The notes beneath the pieces are model-generated. The model was not told where the DNA came from and did not search any database. It was given only the letters and a program-made list of their open reading frames with translations. A stretch of DNA of 64,000 nucleotides. It comes from Paramoeba atlantica (Eukaryota > Discosea). Shown piece by piece: positions 9,257-20,515 of the stretch. The position numbers and the translations under genes are program-made. Every line of letters begins with the position of its first letter. The stretch's first letter is position 1. The DNA lies in the NCBI GenBank assembly GCA_977017575.1, contig CDRNVI010000156.1, positions 124,001 to 188,000 of the forward strand. Direction: 5' to 3'.

Positions 9257-12200
9257 AAGAGCAAAGAGGATTGTTAATCCTTCCCCTCTTCGTTCTTTTG
9301 ATCTTACATCAGTGTTTTGGAGATCAAAGGAGTTCGTCCGATCCAGAATTTGCTAAATCTTGGAACCTCAAGCCAACCTCGGCGATACAGAGAGGCCACA
9401 TCAATGTTCAACCAGCCTGGGATTTTGGTTTTACAGGAGCAGGTCGATTCTCTCTTTTTCTCTTTCTTTCATTCTTCTTCTTTCTTTTTCTGATCGCTTC
9501 ATTCTAAAGGGGTGACTGTTGGGCTTGGTAACCATGCCCCAAATAACTATCATTTAGAATTGAAAGGAAAATTAAGTTCTCACGTTTGTTTTTCTTCTGA
9601 TCTCTCTCTTTTTTTTTCACTTTGGGTTTTCGAAAAAGAAGGTTGGGGTTCTGACCACTCTTTTTCTTTCTTCTCTTCTTAGTCTCTTGAGATTTATGAA
9701 CGGTATCAAAAAAATATGACAACATCAGTTGTGGCAGTGGCACTAGGGAAAACAATGAATGGTGTTTGTAGCCGCGGTGTTGCTCATGGTGCTTCTTATT
9801 CAATGGTTGCCTTTGGGAGCCAGGTAACCAAGATATTCCTTTCTTCTCCTTTGATTGTTTTCTCATCTCTCAAAACAATTTTCAGGGATGGAAACATCTC
9901 GATTTTCTGGCAAGCCCTGTCCCTGTTGATATTTATATCAGAGATTTCGTTGGGAATGATAATCCCAAATCTAATAGCCAATGTACTTTTTTATGACTTT
10001 TTAAAAAACTTATTCACCAAAAAAAAAGAGAAAATTTTGAAGAAGGTCCTTATTTTTGGAGAAATAGGTACTAAGTGCTGGGACAATGTAAAGGCTGCGA
10101 TTGAACGAGAGAAAATCATCATTGGATATTCTGGTTTGAAGTTTTCGTCTTTCCCTCAAGGAAAAAGTTTCCTATTTCTTTTTCCTCCCCCTGATCTTTT
10201 TTATTCTTTTTCATCAGGAAATGGTGGTGAAGATGACAACTGCAATTATGATATGTACGCGAATGCACCATTTGTGATCAATGTTGGAGCTCATACAGCT
10301 GACGCTCAGCCTGCTCCCTATTCTGAGCACTGTTCTAGTATTGTTCGTTTTTGTTTCATCTTGATACATTGGTAGAATATATTTTTTGATGAACTGTTGT
10401 TGTTTTTTAGCTTGTTTCTGCTCCTGGTGGAGATAAAACACATGGAATCCCAACAGCCTCTGCTCGAGGTTCAGATTGTACCCACACAACATATGGTGGG
10501 GAACTTGCAGCAGCAAATACAGGTTTTACACATGACACATTTAAGAAAACGAAATTTATTTTTTTTTTGTTCTTTTTATTTATTTATTTTTTAATAAGCT
10601 GGAGTTGTTGCTCTCATGCTCGAAGCCAAAATGCATCACATTTCAGCTCGTGATGTTGCCCATATTCTTGTAGACAGTGCGAAATTCCCCCCAAAAGGAG
10701 TTTCGAGTAGTCAGAATGGGGCTGGAAGGGCCTACAATGACTACATTGGGTTTGGAACGATTGATGCTGGGGAGGCTCTTCGAAATACAATTCTCTTTAC
10801 TGGACTTCATTACCCAAGAGTTTGACCTTCTTTTACTTCTTTCCTTTTTTCTTTGTGGATTTTTTTTTAAAAATGAATTTCGTCCCAAAAGTCTCTAGTT
10901 CAACAAATGGCGTCTCACTCCATCCCTGATGGAGGAAGAGTGTCTCTCGAAGTTCCTTTTGAGTCAAATTACAATGTTGATTGGGTTTGAAAATCTTTTT
11001 CTCACTCTGTTGAAAACTTGGTTCATTGATTCATATAATAATGAATTATTTTTGTAGGTGACTGTGGAAGCAGACATTATCCACACTGCACCAGGAGATT
11101 TAGAAATTTCTTTGGTGTCTCCTTCTGGGACCACCGCTCGCTTGACCAAAGCGAGACATGCCTCAAAACGGCGTGTTAAATTCTCTTTTTATATATTTTT
11201 TCCCCCTTCTTCTCCTACACAATCACTCACTTCCTTTTGAAAATACAACAGTTACTCGCCGTTGTTTCTGCATCTAGAAAGACTTTTGCTTTTCATGTTG
11301 AACCAATTAATTCTGGTATAAATTTTCTCCCTTTGAGTTCATTTCAAGAGTCTCTGTCTCTTGAATAAATTAATAAAAAAAATTCATTCTCCAAAAAAAG
11401 GATCACGTACTTGGAAAGGAAGGGATCATGTTACCTTCTACACAACAACAGAAGATGGAGGTTGCTGTTCTCTCGGACGCAGCTGTTCTTTTACCCTGAC
11501 TCAGTTCCTTTTTTTTTTGAATTTTTTTTTTCCTGAGATTTCTTTCTATTATTCTCATTTTTTCTAATCTCTGATCGTTCGGTTTTCCTCTTTTAGACCT
11601 AAAGTTCCTGAAATCACTTACATTCTTGCTCTCAAAGATCATGGTCTCTGTCCTCCAGAAACCGAGTTGAGAAATGCTTTTAATCGCAACAACCCATACC
11701 AGCCTGATGTTGTGTTGCTTGGTATCTCATTTTTGAAATTTATTTTCATTCTCCTTTCTCCTTTTTTGTTTGAAGGTGACAAAAATTGTAGGAGGATCAA
11801 GGGCAAGATGGACACAAGTCTCACAGGGGAGAGGTGGCATCATTTTTGGTGTTTCAGATTCAGAATTCAGGTTTTTGTCGCTTTTTGGGTTGGGACTTTT
11901 TCAAAGCTCAATATTCTTATTAATTTTTGTGCCCACAACAGAGAGATTGATACACGAGTGGAGGATGCCAAATTATCAATTAGCAGCAAATATGATAAAA
12001 TTCCGGAACTCTCTTTGGAAGACTGGAAATTTTCAGCGACAAAATTCTGGGGTGAAAACCCAACAGGTTTTATTTTTCCTCAGTTTTTTTTTTGGCATGT
12101 AAATATTCATTAATTTAATTTTTTTTTTTCCAGGAAATTGGTTGTTTATGATTAAGGACACTGCCAAGCTTGACGAGGGAAGAGTCCAAAACTTTCAAAT

Positions 12201-12975
12201 GACTGTTTACTTATACAGCGACACGTTGCCAACCCCAACCCCAACCCCAAGTCCAACACCGACTCCAACACCAACTCCAACACCAACTCCTGCAATGAAT
12301 ATGAAATATTGCTGTGTTTATACCCATACCTCGAATTCTGGGTTGCATCAATGTAATCCAACGAATTCTGAAATCTGCCAGGAGTTCAGGGGGTGGGCTC
12401 TTACTTCTCAAACTCTCGTTCCAGAGGCTGAATGTGTAGAGATTTGCTCGAACGCTCCTACACCACCCCCTGCTGCTTTCAAACCTTGTTGTGTTTATTC
12501 TCACCAGTCGTATGACTTGCAACAATGTCTTCCTCTTGCTGAATGTTCACCATTTGGTGGTTGGACTCTTGTTTCGAGTTCGAGCATGTCTGAATCGGAT
12601 TGTGTGGCAAGTTGCGCTCCTTCGAATCCAACACCACCACCCGCTGCGTACAAAAAATGTTGCATTTATTCCCATGATTTCTATGATTTGAAGCAGTGCC
12701 TCCCTCTCACTGAATGTCAAGCGTTTCAAGGTTACGTTCTTCAATCCGATAATAGGATGTCTGAGACCGATTGTGTGAATGCTTGTGTCCCCAATAACCC
12801 AACACCCCCACCCTCCATCCCCAAAAATTGTTGTGTTTATTCTCACCAGTCGTATGATTTGAAACAGTGTCTTCCTGTGAAGACTTCTGTTTGTGAAGAT
12901 TTTCAGGGGTGGGCTCTTGATTATAATCAAATGATGGCAGAATCAGAATGTATGGATATTTGTGAAACAGTATAA
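9253..12975 (+). CDS. P1: secreted kexin/furin-like pseudoprotease, 4 CC-Y modules
   Basis: Sixteen exons (9253-9442, 9510-9583, 9683-9823, 9886-9982, 10068-10133, 10218-10342, 10411-10522, 10599-10819, 10892-10984, 11058-11174, 11252-11315, 11401-11503, 11597-11721, 11792-11870, 11942-12066, 12134-12975) give 857 aa. Signal peptide 1-23; the S8B core starts at once (DPEFAKSWNL) without a propeptide. Against furin the catalytic Asp is N71 (VTVGLGNHAP), His is M100 (before TTSVVAVALGK, NGVCSRG) and Ser is E262 (YGGELAAANTAG); the oxyanion region [14 protein letters not shown] (N191) is kept. The P domain begins VTVEADI (374), is interrupted by a PA-like insert (~434-535) and ends LSLEDWKFSATKFWGE. 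A Thr-Pro stalk and four six-Cys modules (KPCCVYSHQSYDLQQC type) follow. First gene of the array; its ATG overlaps the ankyrin stop. Confidence 0.85.
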
Positions 12976-13194
12976 ATCTTTTTTTAAAATATGACCTCTC
13001 TTCACCTTTGTTTGTTGCCTTTTTCTCTCAAAAGAGACACCAAAATTTAAGCATTTTTTTAGAAACCTTTTTCTATTTTTGTTGTTTTTTTGCGCTTTTT
13101 TTTTGCGTGTGAGCCGTCGTTGTCGTTCGTGGCGTTTGTTTTCCTCCTCCTCTCTCTCCTTTCTCTTTCTCTTTCTTGCAAAAAAAAAAGAAAG

Positions 13195-16100
13195 ATGAAA
13201 GTTCTTCTTCTTGTCTTTTTTTTGGTCTTGTTTAATGGGTGTCTTTGCTCTGAAGAAAGAAAGAATGGGAATGATCCCGAGTATTTTAGTGCTTGGAATC
13301 TCGCCGCCAAAGCAGGAGTTTCGACTGGTCTTCATCTTCTTCTTTTCACTTTTTTTCTTTCTCTGATTGGATCTTTCTTTAAAATAAAGGAAACATCAAT
13401 GTGGAAGAAGCATGGGATCTTGGTTATACAGGAGCAGGTTTGTCTTTAACTTTTTGACAAGTTGATAAAAAACAAAGAACCAACAAGAATCTTCTTTGAA
13501 GTTAAACTTTTCCTCTTTTCTTTTTCAAAAAGGAGTGACGATTGGGTTTGGTTTGAATGCTCCAAACCCAAATCACGTAGAACTTCAGGGAAAATTAAGC
13601 TCTCAGGTTTTTTTTCTTTTAATTAAAAATGCTCTCTCCCCCTCTCCTTTACCCTTTTTCTTCTTTCTCCTTTGCCTTACCATCGCTTTTCTCTTTAGTC
13701 TCTCTCTATATCTTCCCGTGATCAAACGAGCGAAGCAACATCAGTAGTTGGTGTGGCTGTTGCAACAGCTTTTAATCATATTTGTAGTCGTGGTGTTGCC
13801 TATGGAGCTCTTTTTTCCATGGTCGGCCTACAGAGACAGGTTTTTTCTCTCTCTCTCTCTCTCTTTTTGCTTATTGAGAGGTGTTTGGTAAATCACAATG
13901 ACAAAACAGAAGTTGAAAGGGCTTTCTTTTTTGGGAAGTGACATTCCAGCAGATGTTTATGTCAGAGATTTTGTTGGGAGTGATCATTTCTCAGCAAATT
14001 CTCATTGTATATTTTTTTTTGTCCTTTTTCTTTTTTGGGTGGGTTGAAACTGATGGGCTCCTTCTATTTGTGTGGTGCAGGTTCAAGATGTTGGGACGAT
14101 GTATTGGATGCTGTTGGACGCAAGAAAGTTGTTGTTGGATATAATGGTTGAGAAAAGATTTTTTTCACTCTTTCCCTTTTCGTGGTCTTTTGGCTCACAT
14201 GTTTTTTATTTCTTCGCACAGGGAATGGTGGGAAGAATGATAATTGTAATTATGATATGCATGCTAATGCTCCATTTGTGATTAATGTTGGATCTCACAC
14301 TGCTGACGGAATTCCTGTTGATTATTCTGAACCATGTTCCGCTCTTGTATGTTTTTTTTCTTTCCTCAAATCTATATTTTATTTCCTTTAATCAAATATT
14401 TTAGCTTGTTTCTGCTCCTGGAGGAGATGATAAACATAGAGTGCCAACAGCCTCTTCAACAGACTCAAGTTGCGGACATGTTTCGGGTGGACAATATGCA
14501 GCTGCACATACAGGTCTTTCCTTTTTTTTGATCAATCATTTCTTCTGCATCTAATTCCCCTTTTCTCTTTCATAATAGCTGGGGTTGTGGCTCTCATGTT
14601 GGAAGCAACCAACCACCGTCTCTCTCCTTTTGATATCGCTCACATTCTTGTTGAGTCTGCAACTTTCCCACCTCAAGTGCGAGGAGAGCGGAATGGGGCT
14701 GGATTGTCGTATAATGATCAAATTGGATTTGGGATGATTGATGCTGGAAAAGCAGTCAAAAACGCTCTGCAATATCCAGGACATTTTTATCCATTGGTAT
14801 TGTCAATTCTTTAATTCATTCTTTTTTTCAATTCTGATTTGATTATTTGTGGAATTGTTTTATTCCCCAGCCTTTGTTTTATCGCCTTGAGGCGCCTCGA
14901 GATCTTCCAGACAAAGGGTCGGTGTCGATTGAAGCCTCTTTTCAGTCGAATTATTTCGTTGATTGGGTTTGATTTGATTCTCCAAAACAGCCAAATTTGA
15001 ACTATTATGATTTGATTTTGAGAATTGACTGTTGTTTTGGTAGGTGACTGTTGATGTAGATATTGCTCATGAGTCAGTGGGTGATTTGGAAATATCTTTG
15101 ACTTCTCCTTCTGGGACAAAAAGCGTTTTTTCAAACTACAGGCACTCAACGAATCGTGGGGTTTGGAATTTTCTTTTTTTTCTTTTTAACAAGACTTTTT
15201 TCTCTCCTCTCAATATCCGAAATAGTTCCAAGCTCTTGTTAAGAGTGCAGAAGGATCATTCTATTTTTTTACTGAACCAATTAATGACGGTTTTGCGCTT
15301 TTCTTTTTTTTTAGTTTGTTTTTTCTCTCTCAAAACTAAACATTTTTCTTTCTTCTTCAGGGGCCCGGTCTTGGAGCGGAGCCAATAATGTTATCCTCTT
15401 TTCGCCAATTACTGATGGAGCTTGTTGTCAATCAAGTAGTTGTGTTTATACTTACCCTGGGTTCCTCTTTGATTTTTGAATGAATTTTCAAAAGGACCCT
15501 TTTGTTCTCTAATTCTATTTTTTTCACAGAGTGGAGAAGGACCCTGACACGGTTTATATTATTGTTTTGAAAGCTCATGGAATGTGTACCCCAACAAGAG
15601 AATTGCTCATAACCCAGAATCGGCGGAGAATCACCCCAGATATTGTCTTTGTCGGTTTGTCTTCTTTTCTTGATCTTTTTCATTTGAGACAATTTTTTTT
15701 TTAATCATACAAATTTGAAGAGGGAGATAGGACAAGTTTTACAGAACTAATCGATCAGAAACATATGCTGGTCTTTGGTGTTTATTCAGAGCAGTTCAGG
15801 TTGTGCTTATTTTCCTGTGGTTTCTGTTTTTTCAAAAAATATTAAAATTTCCAATTTTTTCAGTCGAATCCAGCTTCCTGAAGGAAACGGGAAAATCACC
15901 ATCTCCCAAAAATATAAAAAAATATCTGGTCTCTCTTTTGAAGACTGGAAATTTTCATCCACTAAATTTTGGAATGAAAGTCCTACAGGTAAAATTTTTG
16001 GATTCTCATTTTTTTGAAGAATTTTTTTTTCTTTTTTTGAAGCAAACATTCAAAACAGGATCTTGGCGGTTTAAAATCCATGATAATGCCCAATTTGACC

Positions 16101-16912
16101 AAGGAATACTCCAAAACTTGACTCTCACTCTTTACATTTACGGAATCAATCCTTCATCTCCCATACCCACTCCAACACAAATTCCTTCCCCGACCCCAAC
16201 ACCAACACCAACACCAACCCCAACCTTCTCTCCAACTCCAACCCCAAGCCCAACTCCCACCCCAACTTCAACACCAACACCAACTCCAACCCCAACTCCA
16301 ACACCAACACCAACTCCAATTGCTTCCTTGGATCATCGAACTTGTTGTGTTTACTCCAGAATGGGAACTCCTCAAGTGAAACTTTGCAGCCCAACAGCCT
16401 CTGATGAATGTAAAATTTATAATGGATGGGACTTTAATTACCAGACCCTCGCCACTGAAGTTGAATGTGTGGACATTTGTAATGCAGAAACTCCTACCCC
16501 ACCTCCTGTATCTGCTCTGAAAAAGTGCTGTACTTACGTTCACGATTTGTCCAATACAAAGCTCTGTCTTTCGGTAAACAGTTGTCAAGATTTTCCAGGT
16601 TATTATCTTGAGTCTGAGACACCGATGGATGAATCTGACTGCGTTACGAGTTGCGATTCTCATCCAGTTGGTCTGGCCACTCCAACCCCACTTCCAATTC
16701 CATCACCAACCCCAACACCAACACCAACCCCAACTCCAACCCCAACTCCACCACCAAAAACGTGCTGTGTTTATTTCAATGAACAATATCAGTTAAGTCA
16801 GTGTGTTCCTCAGGATGAAGAGGATTGTGATCAGTATACGGGGTGGGTGATAGATGCCAACCTTTTCCTTCCAGAAAGTGAATGTGTCAGCATTTGTGAA
16901 GCTTTAACATAA
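13195..16912 (+). CDS. P2: secreted kexin/furin-like pseudoprotease, 3 CC-Y modules
   Basis: Same exon plan as P1. Signal peptide MKVLLLVFFLVLFNGCLC, then the core DPEYFSAWNL, an intron, and an NVEEAWDLGYTGAG segment. Catalytic Asp position: GFGLNAPNPNHVEL (Leu instead of Asp); His position: Glu in SEATSVVGVAV; Ser position: Gln in [39 protein letters not shown] keeps the oxyanion Asn. P domain VTVDVDIAHESVGDLEISL, PA-like insert with WSGANNVILFSP and a CC pair, then [16 protein letters not shown]. One long Thr-Pro linker (16159-16323), modules 1 and 2 joined by a short linker, a second Thr-Pro linker (16680-16755) and module 3. It ends IEALT-like after the last Cys with no membrane anchor, so the product should be released. 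About 800 residues; sister of P1 and P3 in tandem. Confidence 0.83.
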
Positions 16913-17099
16913 AAAAACGATTTTTTACATTTTCTTTGATTTCATTTTTAAAAAACCTGGGAAAGAAAGAGAGAGGGAACGACACCAGAATTGACCATTT
17001 GAGGAAAATTTTCGTTTTTTCGTTTTTTTTTTCCACCTTTCCCCTTCGGTTTTCTTCTTTTTTTCCTTTCCGTTTTTTCTCTCTTTCTGATTTGAAGAG

Positions 17100-20000
17100 A
17101 TGAAAATCTTTGCTCTTGTCATATTCTTTATTTTATTTTTTGGAGGTTTTTGTCAAGATCCTGATTTTTCAAAAGCTTGGAACCTTATTCCCACAAGAAA
17201 AGTGCCAGTTGGTCTGTTTTCTCTTTTTTTTTTACCTCTCCCTCTTTTCGTTTCTGATCTGATCGGTTGAATTCTTTTTTCTCTTTCTTCTTTCTTGAAA
17301 AGGAAATCTCAATGTTGAAGAAGTGTGGAGTCGTGGTTATACAGGAGAAGGTTGTCTATTTCTTTTGGGAACCTCGAAGAAAGAGAAGAAAGAGAAGAAA
17401 AGAAAAAAGAAAAGATTCAGATTTGTGGAAGAGGATTATTTTTTTTTGACTGAGGAAAATCTTTTTCATTTTTCAAGGAGTTACGCTTGGCTTTGGTTTC
17501 AACGCTCCAAATCCAGATCATGAAGAACTTCAGGGAAAATTAAGCTCTCAAGTTTTTCTATTTCTTCGATTCATTGTTATCCAAACTTCCTTGTTCTTAT
17601 GCAAGTGTCCTTCTCTCTCTCTCTCTTTCCTCTTTTAGTCTCTAGAGATCAATTCACATGACCAAAGTGACGCAACATCAGTTGTGGCGATGGCTGTGGC
17701 AAATGCAAACAATGGTTTTTGTAGTCGTGGAGTGGCGTATGGGGCGCTATATTCGATGGTCGACATGAAAGAACTGGTTTTTTCCCCTTCTTTTTCTTTC
17801 TTTTGAGCAAAATTATTTTGTTTGATTTTTGAGAATGATCTCTCAATTTTGTCAGAAATGAGAAAAGAGAAAGAAAAAGAGAATCAGCCAATTTTGCCAA
17901 TTGGATAATAAAAGACAAGCAGGGGTCGGAAGGATATTCTTTTTTGAGGGGGAATATTTCAGCTGATATTTATGTGAGAGATTTTGTTGGAAGTGATGAT
18001 CCTATGTATAATGCTCCATGTATTTTTATTTTTCTTGTGATTTTATTTTTCTTTTTAAATTTTAAAATGGCTGTTTCAATGTTGGATTCCTTTCTTCTTC
18101 TTTTGTTAATTCCTTTGATTTTTCTTTTCCAGGTTTAGAGTGTTGGGAAACTTCAATGGAAGCACTTAAACTTAACAAAATTATTGTTGGATTTAATGGT
18201 TCATTTCCCCCCCTTTATTTCTCAATGTTTTGTTTTTAGAAGATTCTCTTCACAGGAAATGGTGGTCCAAGTGATAATTGTAATTATGATATGTTCGCAA
18301 ACACCCCTTTTGTGATAAATGTAGGATCTCACACTGCTGATGGAATTCCTGTTGATTACTCTGAACCATGTGCCACAATTGTAAGTTTTTTTATTCTTCT
18401 CTTGAAAGCAACAAACAATGCATTAAAAATGGTTGTAGCTGGTTTCTGCTCCTGGTGGAGATCAGAAACATCGGATGCCAACAGCAGCCTCAAATTCAAG
18501 GGAAAGTTGTACACAGGAATCAGGAGGACAATATGCAGCAGCACAGGCAGGTTTTTATTTTTATTAGAAAATAAAATCGAGAATTAGGATAGATGTCTCT
18601 GATACATTCATCTTTTTTTTCAATTAGCTGGAGTCGTGGCTCTCATTATTGAAGCAACACAGCACACTCTTTCTGCTGCCGATATTGCTCAAATTCTTGT
18701 TGAGTCTGCGAATTTTCCATCTCATGTTTCAAAAGAGCGAAACGGGGCTGGGTTGTGGTATAATGATCAAATTGGATTTGGGATGATTGATGCAGGAAAA
18801 GCAATCAGGGTAGCTCTTCAGTATCCGAAACATTATTATCCTCAGGTCGATTCATATTTTTTCAAGTTTTGATTTCGTTTCTGCTCTTTTTGATCCATGT
18901 TTTTGCGCAGCCTCTGAGTTTTCGATCGGAAGAAGTTCATCATCTTCCAGACGGAGGGGTGATGACACTCTCACCCACTTTTCAGACGAATTCATATACT
19001 TTCATTGATTGGGTTTGATCTATTACTGTTCCAAAATTTTTAATTTTCGCTAACCAAGAAATCGAATTTGGTAGGTGACTGTGGAAGTAGATATCGATCA
19101 TGATTCAGCAAGTGATTTGGAAATATCTTTGATTTCTCCTTCTGGTACAACAAGTGTTTTTACCAGAGCGAGGCATGAGATCGTTCATCGGGTATTTTGG
19201 TCTCTCTTTTTTGAAAATTCATGTGATTTCTAATTTGAGTACAACTGATTCAGTTACGAGTTACTCCCCATGGTGCACGGACATTTGATTTTCGTGTTGA
19301 ACCAATCAATGAAGGTTTGATTGATTTCCTTTGTGTTTCAACTGAAAATCAAATTGATGTCCCCTTTTAGCTGCCCAAACATGGAAAGGGGCCAATGATG
19401 CTGTCTTTATTACCATCACTGGTTCTTGTTGTCGCTCCACTGACTGCTCGATTGGGTTTTTTATTTTATTATTTTCATTCCATGTGTTCAATTTTTATCG
19501 TCTTGTCGCTTTTTCTTTTTTCTGAGCGATCTGATAGAACGAAGATATCTGGGACGACTTCCATTCTTTTGCTCGAACAACAGAAAATTTGTACTCCCTC
19601 GAAGCAAATTCTTGTGATAACAAGCCAGCATCCCGTCCCAGATGTTATATTTGTTGGTTCGTAGCTGCTTGCTTCTTTTTCTTCCCTTTTCTTTCATAAC
19701 CTTTTTCATTTCCGATCTTAGAGGGAGAGAGGAGCGATTGGTCAAAGATAACACAACGAAGACATGGTGTGACCATCTTTGGTGTTCTTCCAAGTGATTT
19801 TGCGTTCTCTTTTTGCATTTGTTTTTTCCAATCTTTGAGTTTGAGTTTAATTTTTGAATTTTTTAGGGATATCAACCCAACTCAGCTGCGCTTTGGCATA
19901 GAGAAAATCTCTGACTTTTCATATGAAGACTGGAAATTTTCATCAACAAAATATTGGAATGAACATCCCTCTGGTGATCTTTTTTCTTTTTTCTTTTGGC

Positions 20001-20458
20001 TTTCCTCTCATTTTTCCAAATGACTTATTTTTGAAAAAGGAACTTGGCAATTTACAATTCATGATAAAATCCCTCTTCACCAAGGAATCCTTCGAAATTT
20101 TTCACTCACTCTCTACTTGAACACTCTCATTCAGCCTTCTCCAACTCCAACACCAACCCCACTCCCAATTCCAACTCCAACTCCAACTCCAATTCCAACT
20201 CCATCACCAACTCCGACACCAATCCCAAGCCCAACTCCAACTCCAACACCAACACCAACACCAACTCCACCTCCAACACCAACACCAACCCCAGTGCCAA
20301 ACAAAATTTGTTGTGTTTATTATCATGAAAGCTTTAATTTGAATCAGTGTGTTCCACAGGATTCAGATGTTTGTGAAGAGAAAAAACCTCCAGGTTGGAT
20401 CGTGAACGCAAAGCTCAGTCTCCCAGAGTCTGCCTGTTTGGGGATTTGTCTCACATAA
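17100..20458 (+). CDS. P3: secreted kexin/furin-like pseudoprotease, 1 CC-Y module
   Basis: Signal peptide [18 protein letters not shown], core start [11 protein letters not shown]. Asp position: [14 protein letters not shown] (Phe); His position: Asp in [11 protein letters not shown]; Ser position: Gln in [39 protein letters not shown] keeps the oxyanion Asn, and [15 protein letters not shown] matches the furin WYSEACSS segment. P domain [21 protein letters not shown]-like insert, [17 protein letters not shown] long Thr-Pro linker is followed by only one module ([16 protein letters not shown]), the simplest architecture in the array. The TAA lies 57 bp from the stop of the convergent Frizzled-like gene. 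A His four residues before the His position (NSHDQSD) does not align with the catalytic one. Confidence 0.83.
20129..20302 (+). repeat. Thr-Pro codon minisatellite in P3
   Basis: Degenerate 6-bp unit CCAACN/ACNCCN repeated about 29 times, coding a (Pro-Thr)n linker with scattered Ile, Leu and Ser. Synonymous variation between units shows selection on the peptide as well as DNA-level repetition. Likely O-glycosylated stalk. Confidence 0.85.
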
Positions 20459-20515
20459 ATACTAATTTTTTAAAAGAGAAATTGGTTTCAGTTTTTGATT
20501 CCGAAAGAGAACCAT

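Noticed and set aside
9770-9800. HGA in GVAHGASYS (P1, P4) as the HGT active-site motif
   Set aside because: It aligns with furin GVAYNAR, about 24 residues after the catalytic His, and most sisters have AYGA or AYDA there.
12976-13194. Pyrimidine-rich runs before P-gene starts as terminators or transposon ends
   Set aside because: The same composition marks all introns and 5' UTRs here; no inverted repeats or target duplications flank them.
17640-17660. His in NSHDQSD of P3 as the catalytic His
   Set aside because: Anchored on the NGFC/NGVC segment, it lies four residues too early and is not followed by GT; the aligned residue is Asp.
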